Shown: positions 17,994-28,055, numbered from the stretch's first letter. The stretch is 64,000 nt of DNA from Agromyces cerinus (GCF_016907835.1 NZ_JAFBCT010000001.1:1-64000), one strand, 5' to 3'. Numbers and translations: made by a program. The notes: generated by a model not told the origin, from the sequence alone.

Positions 17994-20300
17994 CTACTCG
18001 GCCGGGTTCGTCACCACGACCGACATGGTGCCGCCCGTGTTCTGGTCGGTGACGGTCACGGTCACGTTGTGGCCGGCCACGTAGACGCCCGCGAGCGGGT
18101 TCAGCGGGCTGAAGAACGCGTCGGTGTCGGCGTCGCTGAACGTCGCCGTCTGCCGCTGCGTGCCGTCGGAACCGACGGCTGCGACCGACTGGACGGTCTT
18201 GCTCTTGCCCTTGCCGACGACGATCTCCTTGTGCAGCGCGGTCGCGTCGATCGTCTGCAGGCCGAAGGTCGCGTCGAACGGCTGGCGCCGGTTGCTCGGC
18301 ATCGTGCCGTCGGGGTACGTCATCGGCGTGACGCCCGCGTCGATCGGGAGCGCGAGGCCGTGACCCTCGTGCTCGATGGTGTTGTTGTCGGAGTACGTCT
18401 CGTCGATCGCCCACATGAGCAGCCCGTCCTGGAAGGCGAAGTGCTCGACGTGGTCGGGCTGCGTGAGCCCGCGGTCGAACTGGTACGGACCGACCTCGAG
18501 CGTGGCGTCGTAGCCGACGTAGGTGCGGTTCTCGGCGAGGTAGTACCGGTCGCCCGAGGAGACCTCGGTGCCGGTGCTCTGCCGGAACCCGCCCGCGGCG
18601 GTCCATCCGCTGCCGTCGTTCTCGACGTCGTCGGTGAGGATCGTCGTGCCGCCGCTCTTCACGACGATGTCGTCGATGAACGCGCCGGCGAGGTGCACGC
18701 CGCCGTCGCTCTGGTAGCGGAACCGGAACTGGGTCTCGGCGTTGCCGCCGGGCACGGTGTAGCGCAGTGTCGTCCACTTGCCGTTCGACGTGTCGGAGAC
18801 GGTGCCGACCGTCGTCCAGTTCGTGCCGTCGGTCGAGTACTCGGCGTACAGGTAGTCGTAGCCGGCCTCGATGTCGTACCAGGCCTTCGCCGTGACCGTC
18901 GCCTTGCTGATGCCCGAGAGGTCGAGCGTGCGGGTCAGTGTCGTGTTCAGGTCATCGGCGCTGGTGGTCCACCACGCCTTCGAACCCGAGTACGGCGCCG
19001 TGTAGGTGGTCTCCACCGACTGGTCGGGCACGTCGATGACGAGCGCCTGGTCCTGGCCTTCGGCCTGCAGCGCGGCAGGACTCAGGGTGTACGCGGCATC
19101 CGTCGTGTCGGGGTTCACGATGGAGTAGTCGAGCCAGCCGAGCTGGAGCTTCTCCCACGGTCCCATGTAGTTCGGGGTCGTGCCGATGTCGTCGGCCCCC
19201 TTGTTCAGCCACGAGCCGCTCGACATGAGGGTCCAGAATGCGGTCGAGTTCTCGCCGCCGGCCGTGTCGTAGAAGTCGGGCAGGCCGAGGTCGTGCGCGT
19301 ACTCGTGCGCGAACACGCCGAGGCCGCCGTTCTCCGCCTCGACGGTGTAGTCGCCGATCCAGAAGCCGGTGTCGCCGATCTGCGCGCCGCCGAACTTGGC
19401 GTTCGCCGGTCCGGTCACGCCGTAGTCGGTCGAGTTGACGTACCAGCGGTGCGACCAGATGGCGTCTTCGCCCTGGGCGCCGCCGCCGGCGTCTTCGCCT
19501 TCGCCCGCGTGCACGGCCTGGAAGTGGTCGAGGTAGCCGTCGGGCTCGTCGAACTCGCCGTCGCCGTCGGCGTCGTAGCGGTCCCACCTGTCGAACGTGG
19601 CGAGCTCGTCCTTGATCTCGGCATCGCTCTTGCCGGCCGCGACCTGTGCCTCGTACCAGGCGTTGCCGGTGTCCTCGATGAACTGCCAGGCGCCGCCGAA
19701 GTCCTCGACGCTGTTGTCGCCGTAGGTCGAGGCGTTGCCGGGCACCTGCACCCAGTCGCTGACCTCGCCGTCGACCGTGTAGGCGCCGTTCGACTGCTTC
19801 GTGTAGAAGTCGGCGAACGAGTCGCCGCCGTCACCGGCGCCGTCGAAGAACAGGTCGTCGTAGTGGGCGCTGTTGAAGTCGGAGGCCCAGTGCGTGCTGT
19901 TGTTCACGGCGCGGTCGGGCTCGGGGATCTCGTTGTGCAACGGGCCGGGCGTGGTGCCGAGCTTGCCGCTGCCGGCGTCGCCGAACTCCGAGAGGATCGT
20001 GAACAGCCGGCCGGTGCCGGTGACGGATGCCTCGTAGTACTTGTCGTCGCCGAGCTGCACGACACCGTCGTCGCCGGGAGCTGCCTGACCGGAGAGGATG
20101 AGCTTCTGCGCGGCCTTGCGCCGCTCGTTCTGCCGCTCGGTGAGCGGGCCGGGGCGGTTGTCGAGGCGTTGCGCTGCCGAAGGCGAATCGGGTGTGTCGC
20201 CGGCAGGGGCGGCGAACGCGGCGGGCACCATTGCCGCACCGGCCGCCATCGTCGCGCTCGCCGCTACAAGGGCGAGCACTCCGAGGTTGCGTCGTTTCAC
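17994..20300 (-). CDS. Secreted immune-inhibitor-A-like M6 metallopeptidase
   Basis: 768 residues. A Sec signal peptide is clear (MKRRNLGVLALVAASATMAAGA...AFA, ~30 residues), then a propeptide (NERRKAAQKLILSGQ). The catalytic domain has HEYAHDLGLPD with zinc ligands His332 and His336, the M6 signature. Acidic loops (DADGDGEFDEPDG) suggest calcium binding. The C-terminal half contains the beta-rich module typical of immune inhibitor A (YLYAEYSTDGTNW, AFIDDIVVKSGG). It should be an extracellular protease; target proteins are unknown. The GTG start has an AAGGAG Shine-Dalgarno seven bases upstream. It is monocistronic. Confidence 0.92.
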   Translation of the reverse strand: MKRRNLGVLALVAASATMAAGAAMVPAAFAAPAGDTPDSPSAAQRLDNRPGPLTERQNERRKAAQKLILSGQAAPGDDGVVQLGDDKYYEASVTGTGRLFTILSEFGDAGSGKLGTTPGPLHNEIPEPDRAVNNSTHWASDFNSAHYDDLFFDGAGDGGDSFADFYTKQSNGAYTVDGEVSDWVQVPGNASTYGDNSVEDFGGAWQFIEDTGNAWYEAQVAAGKSDAEIKDELATFDRWDRYDADGDGEFDEPDGYLDHFQAVHAGEGEDAGGGAQGEDAIWSHRWYVNSTDYGVTGPANAKFGGAQIGDTGFWIGDYTVEAENGGLGVFAHEYAHDLGLPDFYDTAGGENSTAFWTLMSSGSWLNKGADDIGTTPNYMGPWEKLQLGWLDYSIVNPDTTDAAYTLSPAALQAEGQDQALVIDVPDQSVETTYTAPYSGSKAWWTTSADDLNTTLTRTLDLSGISKATVTAKAWYDIEAGYDYLYAEYSTDGTNWTTVGTVSDTSNGKWTTLRYTVPGGNAETQFRFRYQSDGGVHLAGAFIDDIVVKSGGTTILTDDVENDGSGWTAAGGFRQSTGTEVSSGDRYYLAENRTYVGYDATLEVGPYQFDRGLTQPDHVEHFAFQDGLLMWAIDETYSDNNTIEHEGHGLALPIDAGVTPMTYPDGTMPSNRRQPFDATFGLQTIDATALHKEIVVGKGKSKTVQSVAAVGSDGTQRQTATFSDADTDAFFSPLNPLAGVYVAGHNVTVTVTDQNTGGTMSVVVTNPAE

Positions 20301-20480
20301 GTTGACTCCTTACACAGTCGGCTCGGGATCGCCGAGCACAGGTGCGGCCAAAAGTAACACCGGCGTTGCCGGAGGGGAATGGGGTGGACGGACACGTTTC
20401 GATCACGAGGAACCCGAGCCCGTGGCGGGATGTCGTGGTGATTCGGCAGCGGATCCGTCGCGGCTCGACGGATGGCGCAT

Positions 20481-20486
20481 CAGAAT
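20481..20486 (+). promoter_or_regulatory. -10 element CAGAAT deciding a GTG start
   Basis: Six bases before the GTG at 20493. The ATG at 20472 lies upstream of this element and would not be on the transcript. Confidence 0.4.
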
Positions 20487-20492
20487 GAGCCG

Positions 20493-21407
20493 GTGACTCG
20501 TCGAGGGCTGATCCTGTTCGCCGCACTCGGCATCGCCTGGGGCATCCCGTACCTGTTCATCAAGGTGGCGGTGAGCGAGCTGGACCCCGCGATGGTGGTG
20601 CTGGGGCGGGCCGGGCTTGCGGCGATCCTGCTGCTGCCGCTGGCGTTCTTCCGCCGCGAAGTGGCGCCGGTGGTGCGCCGGTGGAAGCCGATGCTCGCCT
20701 ACACGATCGTCGAGATCATCCTCCCGTGGTACTTCCTGAGCTCGGCGGAGCAGCGGCTGCCCAGCTCGACCGCGGGGCTGCTGCTCGCCACCGTGCCGCT
20801 CGCCGGTGTGGCGATCGCGTTCGCGATGGGCCGCCCAGAGCGGCTGTCGCGCCTGAACTGGCTCGGTCTCGCACTCGGCATGCTCGGCGTCGCGGCGCTC
20901 GTGGGCCTCGACATCGCCGGCTCCGACCTCATCGCCGTCGCGCAGATGGCCGTCGTCGTGGTGGGCTACGCGCTCGGTCCGGCGATCCTCGCGCGGTGGA
21001 TGTCCGACCTGCCGGGCGTCGGCGTGGTCGCCGTCTCGCTCGCGGCGACGGCCGTGGTCTACGTGCCGTTCGTGCTCCTCACGGGCGGCTGGCCGACGGC
21101 GTGGCCGTCGCAGGCGGTCATCGTGTCGATCGTCGTGCTCGCCGTGGTCTGCAGCGCACTCGCGTTCCTGCTGATGGTGGGCCTGGTCGCCGAGATCGGT
21201 CCGGTGAAGGCGACCGCGATCACCTACGTCAACCCCGCGGTCGCGATCCTCGCCGGGGTGCTCGTGCTCGGCGAGCGGGTCACGGTGTGGACGGTGATCG
21301 GGTTCGCACTCGTGCTCGCCGGTTCGTATCTCGTGACGCGTCGACGACGGGCGCCGGTGGCGGCCGAGGGGCCGGAGGCGGCCTCGGCGGAGCAGCGCCT
21401 CGCCTGA
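20493..21407 (+). CDS. EamA/DMT superfamily permease
   Basis: 304 residues, ten hydrophobic helices made of two EamA repeats (GLILFAALGIAWGIPYLFIKVAVSELDPAMVVLGR and the second near AEIGPVKATAITYVNPAVAILAGVLVLGE). DMT carriers export amino acids, purines or other small metabolites; substrate unknown. The GTG 20493 start rests on the -10 spacing; ATG 20472 would add seven residues with no ribosome-binding site. Confidence 0.87.
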   Translation: MTRRGLILFAALGIAWGIPYLFIKVAVSELDPAMVVLGRAGLAAILLLPLAFFRREVAPVVRRWKPMLAYTIVEIILPWYFLSSAEQRLPSSTAGLLLATVPLAGVAIAFAMGRPERLSRLNWLGLALGMLGVAALVGLDIAGSDLIAVAQMAVVVVGYALGPAILARWMSDLPGVGVVAVSLAATAVVYVPFVLLTGGWPTAWPSQAVIVSIVVLAVVCSALAFLLMVGLVAEIGPVKATAITYVNPAVAILAGVLVLGERVTVWTVIGFALVLAGSYLVTRRRRAPVAAEGPEAASAEQRLA

Positions 21408-21452
21408 GTCGGCGGGTGGCCGAATCCTTTCGGCACATGGCAGTCTGGCCGG

Positions 21453-22406
21453 ATGACCCGTCGCAACCATCGCGTCGCCGTGCTCGTGCTGCCGGGGGCG
21501 AAGCCGCTCGACGTCGGCATTCCCGCCCAGGTGTTCTCGACGCGCGCGAGCATGCCCTACGAGGTGCGGGTCTGCGGTGCGGCGCCCGGACTCGTCACCG
21601 GCGGCGACGGCCTCTCGTACCACGTGGCCGACGGGCTCGATGCGCTCGGGTGGGCGGAGACCGTGTTCATCCCGGGGTACCGGCATCCCGATCGGGACGA
21701 GCCGCCGGCGGCGGTCGTCGACGCGCTGCGGGCGGCGCACACGCGCGGGGCGCGGCTCGCCGCGATCTCCACCGGGGCGTTCGCGCTCGCGGCGACGGGC
21801 CTGCTCGACGGTCGGCGTGCCACGACGCACTGGCACTACACGCGGGCGCTCGCCTCGAGGCATCCGCTCGTCAAGGTCGACACGAACGTGCTGTTCGTCG
21901 ACGAGGGCGCGGTGCTGACCTCTGCCGGGGCGGCGTCGGGCATCGACCTCTGCCTGCACCTCGTGCGCCGCGATCATGGCGTCGCGGTCGCGAACCACGC
22001 CGCCCGGCGGCTCGTCGCCGCCCCGTACCGCAGCGGCGGCCAGGCGCAGTACGTTCCGCGGAGTCTTCCGCCCGAGCTCGGGCCGGTGTTCGCGGCGACC
22101 CGGGAGTGGGCGCTGCGGCAACTCGACGAGCCCCTCACACTCGACGCGCTCGCGCGCAATGCCAACGTCTCGCCGCGAACCTTCTCGCGCCGCTTCGTGG
22201 AGGACACCGGCTACACGCCCATGCAGTGGGTGCTGCGGGCGAGGGTCGACATGGCCCGCGAGCTGCTCGAGCGCAGCGACCTCGGGGTCGAGCAGATCGC
22301 CGCCCGCGCCGGCCTCGGCACCGGGGCCAACCTGCGGCTTCACTTCCAGCGCATCCTCGGGGTCTCGCCGAGCGATTACCGGCACACCTTCGCCGCGGGG
22401 GAGTAG
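21453..22406 (+). CDS. GlxA-family AraC-type regulator (DJ-1/PfpI + AraC)
   Basis: 317 residues. Residues ~5-190 are a class-I glutamine amidotransferase-like/DJ-1 domain (VAVLVLPGAKPLDVGIPAQVFST) with AAISTGAFALAATGLLDGRRATTHW. Residues ~215-317 are two AraC helix-turn-helix units (RNANVSPRTFSRRFVEDTGYTPMQWVLRARVDMARELLE). The elbow position normally holding Cys is Thr, so it is a sensor rather than an enzyme. It may regulate the adjacent EamA carrier 45 bases upstream, an inference from proximity. A CAGTCT -10 is six bases before the ATG. Confidence 0.9.
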   Translation: MTRRNHRVAVLVLPGAKPLDVGIPAQVFSTRASMPYEVRVCGAAPGLVTGGDGLSYHVADGLDALGWAETVFIPGYRHPDRDEPPAAVVDALRAAHTRGARLAAISTGAFALAATGLLDGRRATTHWHYTRALASRHPLVKVDTNVLFVDEGAVLTSAGAASGIDLCLHLVRRDHGVAVANHAARRLVAAPYRSGGQAQYVPRSLPPELGPVFAATREWALRQLDEPLTLDALARNANVSPRTFSRRFVEDTGYTPMQWVLRARVDMARELLERSDLGVEQIAARAGLGTGANLRLHFQRILGVSPSDYRHTFAAGE

Positions 22407-22538
22407 CGGGCGAGTCGGGCGAGGAGTCCGGGAGGACATCTGGCGAGATCCTTGCGGATACTGACCTGCACGCCACTCCCGCAAGACGGCCGATACGGCG
22501 AGGGTTGCAGGGTACGGATCGAAAGGAACCCCTCTGCC

Positions 22539-23537
22539 ATGACCACCCGCATCGCCATCAACGGCTTCGGCCGCATCGGCCGCAACGTCGTGCGCGCACT
22601 CGTCGAGCGCGGCGCCGACCTCGAACTCGTCGCCGTCAACGACCTCACCGACCCCGCCGGCCTCGCCCGCCTGCTGAAGTACGACAGCACCGCGGGCCGC
22701 TTCGGCTCGTCCGTCGAGGTCGACGGCGATGTGCTCGTCATCGACGGCCGTCGTGTCAAGGTGCTCGCCGAGCGCGACCCCGCGAAGCTCCCCTGGGGTG
22801 AGCTGAACGTCGACGTCGTGCTCGAGTCGACCGGCCGCTTCACCGACGCCGAGGCCGCGAAGGCACACCTCGCCGCGGGCGCCAAGAAGGTGCTCGTCTC
22901 GGCTCCCTCGAAGGGTGCCGACGTCACGCTCGCCTACGGCGTGAACACCGAGGCCTACGACGCCGACTCGCACGTCATCGTCTCGAACGCCTCGTGCACC
23001 ACGAACGCGCTCGCCCCGCTCGCGAAGGTGCTCGACGACCTCGCCGGCATCGAGCACGGCTTCATGACGACGATCCACGCCTACACGCAGGACCAGAACC
23101 TGCAGGACGCACCCCACTCCGACGCGCGTCGCGCCCGCGCCGCGGCCGTCAACATCGTGCCGTCGTCGACCGGTGCCGCGAAGGCCATCGGCCTGGTGCT
23201 GCCGAAGCTCGAGGGCAAGCTCAACGGCGACTCGATGCGGGTGCCCGTGCCCGTCGGCTCGATCGTCGAGCTCAACACGACCGTCTCGAAGGACGTCACC
23301 CTCGAGGAGGTGCTCGCCGCCTACCAGGCCGCGGCCGAGGGCCCGCTCAAGGGGGTGCTCGAGTACTCCGACGAGGCGCTCGTCTCGACCGACATCGTCG
23401 GCAACCCGCACTCGTCGATCTTCGACGCCGAGCTCACCCGGGTCGACGGCCGCCACATCAAGGTCGTCGCCTGGTATGACAACGAGTGGGGCTTCTCGAA
23501 CCGCGTCATCGACTCGCTGACGCTGCTCGGCGCGTAG
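22539..23537 (+). CDS. gap: Glyceraldehyde-3-phosphate dehydrogenase, type I
   Basis: 332 residues, full length. NAD site INGFGRIGRNVVRAL (7-21), catalytic Cys153 in SNASCTTNALAP, His180 in HAYTQDQNLQD, and the WYDNEWGFSNRVIDS C-terminus. It converts glyceraldehyde-3-phosphate to 1,3-bisphosphoglycerate in glycolysis. The start has an AAGGA site 11 bases upstream, so it is leadered. There is no pgk-tpi operon here; the gene is alone with its own strong terminator. As many actinobacteria carry one gap, this may be the main copy or a second one. Confidence 0.97.
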   Translation: MTTRIAINGFGRIGRNVVRALVERGADLELVAVNDLTDPAGLARLLKYDSTAGRFGSSVEVDGDVLVIDGRRVKVLAERDPAKLPWGELNVDVVLESTGRFTDAEAAKAHLAAGAKKVLVSAPSKGADVTLAYGVNTEAYDADSHVIVSNASCTTNALAPLAKVLDDLAGIEHGFMTTIHAYTQDQNLQDAPHSDARRARAAAVNIVPSSTGAAKAIGLVLPKLEGKLNGDSMRVPVPVGSIVELNTTVSKDVTLEEVLAAYQAAAEGPLKGVLEYSDEALVSTDIVGNPHSSIFDAELTRVDGRHIKVVAWYDNEWGFSNRVIDSLTLLGA

Positions 23538-23554
23538 AACCCGCTGCAGCAGAC

Positions 23555-23591
23555 CGAACGGGCCCGCCTCCGATGGAGGTGGGCCCGTTCG
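23555..23591 (+). terminator. Strong hairpin terminator after gap
   Basis: CGAACGGGCCCGCCTCC (23555-23571) pairs with 23575-23591 over 17 bp with one G-T wobble and a 3-base loop. It lies between convergent genes, so it may act in both directions. No T tract follows. Confidence 0.88.
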
Positions 23592-23653
23592 GGTCCGATG
23601 GGTCGACGCACGAGCATCGAGCTCGGGCGTCGTCCGTGCCGCCGAGCCCGCGC

Positions 23654-24961
23654 CTACCCGCGCTCGCGCGGCGCGATCGCCGTGCCGACGAGCCCGACGA
23701 TCGCGGCGACGGCCATCATGACGGCGATCGGCCACCAGTGCCCGACCTGGGCGAGCAGCGCGGTCGCCGCGAGCGGGGCGAGCCCGCCGCCGACGATCGC
23801 TCCGGCCTCGCGTCCGATCGAGATGCCCGAGTACCGCACGCGCGTGTCGAACATCGCGGTGAAGTAGGCGGGCTGCACCCCGTCGGAGGCCGAGTTCACG
23901 ATGCCGATCGCCACGACCACGACGCCGATGACGAGCGCCGCGGACCCCGTGTCGAGCACGAGGAAGAGCGGCGCGGCCAGCAGGGCGAAGGCGACGAGGC
24001 TCCACACGACGAGGCGGCGCTGGCCGATGCGGTCGCCGAGCGCGCCCCAGAACGGGCACAGCACCGCGGCGACCGCTGCACCGATGAGCAGCGCGGTGAG
24101 GGTGACCTCGCGAGGCATTCCGACGACCGTCGACGCGTAGCTCAGGCAGAACACCGAGACGACGTAGAAGGTCGTGTTGACCCCGACGCGCACGAGGAAG
24201 ACGGCGAGGATGCCGCGGGGCCGGCGCAGCACCTCGGCGACGGGCCGCCTGGCTTCCCGGCGGGCCTCGAGCATCGCGACGAACTCGGGCGACTCGTCGA
24301 CCCTGCGGCGCAGCCTCCAGCCGATCGCGACGAGCACGAGGCTCGCGACGAACGGCACCCGCCAGCCCCAGTCGTAGAGCGCCTGCTCGTCGAGCACGGC
24401 GACGAGCACCACGAAGGCGAGGTTGCCGAGGATGAGTCCCACGTACACCGCGCTCGAGATGAACGCCCCGCGGAACCCGCGCCGCAGAGGCGACTGCTCG
24501 AGCGCGAGCAGCACGGCGCCGCTCCACTCGCCGCCCGTCGCGAGCCCCTGCACGAGCCGCAGCACGACGAGCAGCACGGGCGCGAGCGCCCCGACCTGTG
24601 CGTGCGTCGGCAGCAGGCCGATGAGGGCGGTCGCGACGCCCATCGTCAGCAGCGTCGCCACGAGCACGCGTCGTCGGCCGAATCGGTCGCCGAGGTACCC
24701 CGAGACCAGGCCGCCGAGCGGGCGCGCGACGAAGCCCGTCGCGAACACCGCGAACGAGAGCAGCAGGCTCGTGAGCGGATCGTCGGCGGGGAAGAACAGC
24801 GTCGGGAAGACGAGCGCCGCGGCCGTGCCGTAGAGGAAGAAGTCGTACCACTCGAGCACGGTGCCGAAGGCCGCCGCGGTGACGGCCCGGCGGCTTCGGG
24901 CCGAGTCGGCGGAGGTGCCATCGACGGGCGCGTTCTCGAGTGCCGTCGCTGCAGGGCTCAC
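23654..24961 (-). CDS. MHS-family MFS transporter, last gene of thiamine operon
   Basis: 435 residues, 12 TM. The metabolite:H+ symporter branch is shown by VLEWYDFFLYGTAAALVFPTLFFP (~36-60), GYLGDRFGRRRVLV between TM2 and TM3, and LVQGLATGGEWSGAVLLALEQSP (~130). The GTG start overlaps the thiD/tenA stop by four bases (GTGA), so it is under the TPP riboswitch. By position it should import a thiamine precursor or breakdown product (for example an aminopyrimidine), but MHS carriers usually move dicarboxylates, betaine or aromatics, so that is an inference. Confidence 0.88.
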   Translation of the reverse strand: MSPAATALENAPVDGTSADSARSRRAVTAAAFGTVLEWYDFFLYGTAAALVFPTLFFPADDPLTSLLLSFAVFATGFVARPLGGLVSGYLGDRFGRRRVLVATLLTMGVATALIGLLPTHAQVGALAPVLLVVLRLVQGLATGGEWSGAVLLALEQSPLRRGFRGAFISSAVYVGLILGNLAFVVLVAVLDEQALYDWGWRVPFVASLVLVAIGWRLRRRVDESPEFVAMLEARREARRPVAEVLRRPRGILAVFLVRVGVNTTFYVVSVFCLSYASTVVGMPREVTLTALLIGAAVAAVLCPFWGALGDRIGQRRLVVWSLVAFALLAAPLFLVLDTGSAALVIGVVVVAIGIVNSASDGVQPAYFTAMFDTRVRYSGISIGREAGAIVGGGLAPLAATALLAQVGHWWPIAVMMAVAAIVGLVGTAIAPRERG

Positions 24962-26523
24962 GCGGTCACCGCCCCGGCCGTCGCCCCGGCCACCGAGCCC
25001 GCCGCGAGCGGAGCCGCGAAGAACGCCAGTTCGTGCCGTGCCGAGGCGACGAACGCCCGGTGCATCCGCTCACGGATCGCCGGTGTCGCGTGCGATGCGG
25101 CCGAGGTGACGATCGCGATCGCCTCCCGGGTCGCGATCGCGAACGCCGGGTCGGCGTAGGTCGCGAGCCATGAGGCGTACGGATGCTCCGGATCGAGTGC
25201 CTGCGCCCCGAACTCGCCGGCGGCGAGGCGCTCGCCGAGGTCGGTGTAGATCCAGAAGCACGGCAGCAGCGCCGCGACGAGCACGGCGTAGTCGCCGCGC
25301 GCCGCCGTCGCGAGCAGGTGGTCGAGGTACGCGGTCGTGGCGCCGTCGGGCTCGGCGACCGGACTCTCGCCCGCCCCGTCGAGTGCGCTGCGCCCGGCCG
25401 CCGGGCCGAGCCAGCTCTCGTGCAGCTCGAGCTCGCCGACGATCGAGCCGTGCGCGGAGTTCGCCCAGAACGCCTGCGCCGGGGCATCCGGTGCCAGCCT
25501 CGCGGCCTCCGCGAGCACGCGAGCGTAGTCGCGGAGGTAGAGCGCATCCTGGGCGAGGTAGCCGAGGAACGGTTCGCGCTCGAGCGAACCGTCGGCGAGG
25601 CTGCGGATGAACGGGAGTTCGTCGATCTCGTGCCGCACATCGGCGATGCCGGCCCACCATTCGGCCTCGACCTCGGCCGGAATCGGCGCGGTGCGGGTGC
25701 CGCCGCGCGCCCAGAGACCGGCGAAGTGGTTGATGGGGCCGTGCCCGCCGCCGACCCCGAGCGCCTCGCCGTGCCGCAGCGATTCGCGCAGCCAGCGGCG
25801 TGCCTCGGCGATCGCGGCCGACCAGTCGCCGTGCTCGGCGGCGAGGGTCGCGATCGCGGCCGAGAGCGAGCAACCGGTGCCGTGCGTCGCCGTGGTGGCG
25901 ATGCGATCGCCGCCGAAGTCGACGATCGTCGCGGTGCCTGCGTCGACGAGCGCGTCGGGCGCGACATCGTCGGCGAGGTGGCCGCCCTTCGCGAGCACCC
26001 GCACCCCGTACCGCGCCGAGACGCTCTCGGCCTGCGCGATCGCCTCGGCCCAGGTCTCCGCCACGACCGGTGGCCCGTCGCCGGAGCCCGCGAGGACCGC
26101 GAGCTCGCCGAGGTTCGGGGTGACGAGGTCGGCGAGCGGCAGCAGCTCGCGCATCGCCGCTTCGGCGTCGGCGTCGAGCAGGCGGTCGCCGCTCGTCGCG
26201 ACCATGACGGGGTCGAGCACGACGACGGGCGGACGGGTGCGCTCGAGCCAGTCGGCGACCGTGCGGATGACCTCGGCGTTCGCGAGCATGCCGAGCTTCA
26301 CGGCGTCGATCGTGATGTCGTCGGAGATCGCATCGAGCTGCGCCGCGAGGAAGCTCGCGGGCGGCACGTGCACGTCGCGCACACCGCGGGTGTTCTGCGC
26401 GGTGAGGGCCGTGATCGCAGCCATGCCGTAGCCCCCGACCGCGGAGATCGACTTCAGGTCGGCCTGGATGCCGGCGCCGCCCGAGGGGTCGCTGCCGGCG
26501 ATGCTCAGCACTCGAGCGGTCAT
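24958..26523 (-). CDS. thiD: ThiD-TenA fusion (HMP/HMP-P kinase + aminopyrimidine aminohydrolase)
   Basis: 521 residues in two enzymes. Residues ~1-265 are ThiD: VLSIAGSDPSGGAGIQADLK (ATP/HMP site), LDPVMVATSGDRLL, and the anion hole THGTGCSLSAAIAT. Residues ~300-505 are TenA-like, with LPCFWIYTDLG holding the catalytic Cys and the FLGYLAQDALYLRDYARVL segment. Together they salvage aminopyrimidine from degraded thiamine and phosphorylate it to HMP-PP. The ATG at 26523 overlaps the thiE stop (ATGA). A longer upstream frame is an antisense-type shadow. Confidence 0.94.
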   Translation of the reverse strand: MTARVLSIAGSDPSGGAGIQADLKSISAVGGYGMAAITALTAQNTRGVRDVHVPPASFLAAQLDAISDDITIDAVKLGMLANAEVIRTVADWLERTRPPVVVLDPVMVATSGDRLLDADAEAAMRELLPLADLVTPNLGELAVLAGSGDGPPVVAETWAEAIAQAESVSARYGVRVLAKGGHLADDVAPDALVDAGTATIVDFGGDRIATTATHGTGCSLSAAIATLAAEHGDWSAAIAEARRWLRESLRHGEALGVGGGHGPINHFAGLWARGGTRTAPIPAEVEAEWWAGIADVRHEIDELPFIRSLADGSLEREPFLGYLAQDALYLRDYARVLAEAARLAPDAPAQAFWANSAHGSIVGELELHESWLGPAAGRSALDGAGESPVAEPDGATTAYLDHLLATAARGDYAVLVAALLPCFWIYTDLGERLAAGEFGAQALDPEHPYASWLATYADPAFAIATREAIAIVTSAASHATPAIRERMHRAFVASARHELAFFAAPLAAGSVAGATAGAVTA

Positions 26524-27182
26524 CGCGCCGCCTCCCATCGGTTCGCGAGATCTCGGGCCACGGCTCGTGGGTCGTCGGCCGCGCAGATCGCCGACACGAG
26601 TGCCGCACCGGCGGCGCCGGCCTCGCGGAGCGGCGCGATGTCGGACGCCGTGATGCCGCCGATCGCGACGCACGGCAGCTCCGTCTCTGCGGCGAATCGG
26701 GCGAAGCCGTCGATGCCGAGGGCCGGCGGATGGTCGGGCTTCGTCGATGTCGGCCGGATGACGCCGACGCCGAGGTAGTCGACGGTGCCGCGGGGCATCC
26801 GGCGCAGTGCCTCGAGGTGGGCGGGCGTGTTCGCCGTGAGGCCGACGACGGCGTCGGGGCCGAGCCGGTCACGGGCGATGGCCGCGGCAGCGTCTCCCTG
26901 GCCGAGGTGCACGCCGTCGACCGGCAGGCCGCTCGCCCGTGCTGCGATCGCGAGGTCGAGGCGGTCGTTCACGAGCAGCACCGCCCTCCCGTCGATGACC
27001 TCCGCGAGCGCTTCGAGCTGGGCGAGCAGAGCGGATGCCTCGGTGCTCTTGTCGCGCACCTGCACCACGCGCACGCCGCCCGCGACGGCCTCGGCCACGA
27101 CCGAGACGACACCGCGCTCGCCGCAGAGCGCGGCATCGGTGACGAGGTAGGTCGAGAGGTCGAGGGCTGTGCGCGCGCTCAC
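26520..27182 (-). CDS. thiE: Thiamine-phosphate synthase
   Basis: 220 residues, a TIM barrel. [21 protein letters not shown] (pyrophosphate/Mg site), [21 protein letters not shown] and [13 protein letters not shown] are ThiE motifs, with [22 protein letters not shown] forming the thiazole pocket. It couples HMP-PP with thiazole phosphate. It overlaps thiM by four bases upstream and thiD/tenA by four bases downstream, so the operon is tightly coupled. Confidence 0.95.
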   Translation of the reverse strand: MSARTALDLSTYLVTDAALCGERGVVSVVAEAVAGGVRVVQVRDKSTEASALLAQLEALAEVIDGRAVLLVNDRLDLAIAARASGLPVDGVHLGQGDAAAAIARDRLGPDAVVGLTANTPAHLEALRRMPRGTVDYLGVGVIRPTSTKPDHPPALGIDGFARFAAETELPCVAIGGITASDIAPLREAGAAGAALVSAICAADDPRAVARDLANRWEAAR

Positions 27183-28051
27183 GAGCGCACCAGCGCGGCG
27201 ACGCCGCTCGCGTCGACGACCGAGACGCGCACGCGGGCGCGCTCGACGACCTGTTCGGCCGTGAGCTGCGCGAGTGCGTCGAGGAATCGGGGTGCGAACG
27301 TGCCGGGGCCGACGGTGCCCACTCCTCCGGGTGCGGCGGCTGCGATCTCGGCGGCGACCGTGTAGACGAGCGTCGCCGCGACGGCGCCCGCGAACGGGTC
27401 ATCGGCGACGGCGAGGAACGCCGCGGTGACGGCCCCGAGCGCGCAGCCGCCGCCCGTCACGAGCGTGAGCAGGGGGTCGCCGTTCGCCACGCGGGCGATG
27501 CGGCGGCCGTCGGTGATGAGATCGACCGGGCCCGACACTGCCACGACCGAGTCGTGCGCTGCAGCGAGGTGAGCCGCGGCATCCGCTGCCGAATCGGTGG
27601 AATCGGAGGCGTCGACCCCGCGGCCGCCGCTGCCGGCTCCGGTGAGGGCGATGACCTCGCTCGCGTTGCCGCGGATCACGGTGGGGCGGAGCACGAGCAG
27701 TTCGTGCGCGAGCGCCGTGCGCACGGGCAGGCTGCCGACCGCGACCGGGTCGAGCACCCAGGGCGTGCCGGCCGCGTTCGCCGCGGGCACCGCCTCGCGT
27801 GCGGCGTCGCGCTGCTCCTCGGTGGGGGTGCCGAGGTTCACGAGGAGCCCCGAGGCGATGCCCGCGAAGACGCCGGACTCGCCGCGGATGTCGACCATCG
27901 CGGGCGCTGCGCCGAGCGCGAGCAGGGTGTTGGCCGTCACGTTCGTGACGACCTTGTTGGTGATGCACTGCACGAGCGGCGTCGCCTCGCGAACGAGGTT
28001 CAGCAGTTCGGCGGAGTGCCGGGCAGGGTCGATGGACAGACGATCGCTCAA
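27179..28051 (-). CDS. thiM: Hydroxyethylthiazole kinase
   Basis: 290 residues, ribokinase-like. [28 protein letters not shown] at ~28-55 and the C-terminal anion hole [19 protein letters not shown] are diagnostic. It phosphorylates thiazole alcohol for ThiE. The start is TTG at 28051, with AAGGGATG ten bases upstream inside the riboswitch expression platform; the ATG within that ribosome site opens a three-codon dead end (ATG TCG CGT TGA). A rare TTG start is consistent with low, controlled expression. Confidence 0.93.
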   Translation of the reverse strand: MSDRLSIDPARHSAELLNLVREATPLVQCITNKVVTNVTANTLLALGAAPAMVDIRGESGVFAGIASGLLVNLGTPTEEQRDAAREAVPAANAAGTPWVLDPVAVGSLPVRTALAHELLVLRPTVIRGNASEVIALTGAGSGGRGVDASDSTDSAADAAAHLAAAHDSVVAVSGPVDLITDGRRIARVANGDPLLTLVTGGGCALGAVTAAFLAVADDPFAGAVAATLVYTVAAEIAAAAPGGVGTVGPGTFAPRFLDALAQLTAEQVVERARVRVSVVDASGVAALVRS

Positions 28052-28055
28052 CGCG

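Noticed and set aside
17730..20357. 875-codon plus-strand frame opposite the M6 protease
   Set aside because: Val/Arg/Gly-rich shadow of the real protease, which has a signal peptide and HEYAH motif.
20403..24851. 1482-codon minus-strand reading frame
   Set aside because: It is antisense to EamA, GlxA, gap and the MHS carrier, is extremely Arg/Pro/Gly-rich, and has no domain. It is a high-G+C shadow frame.
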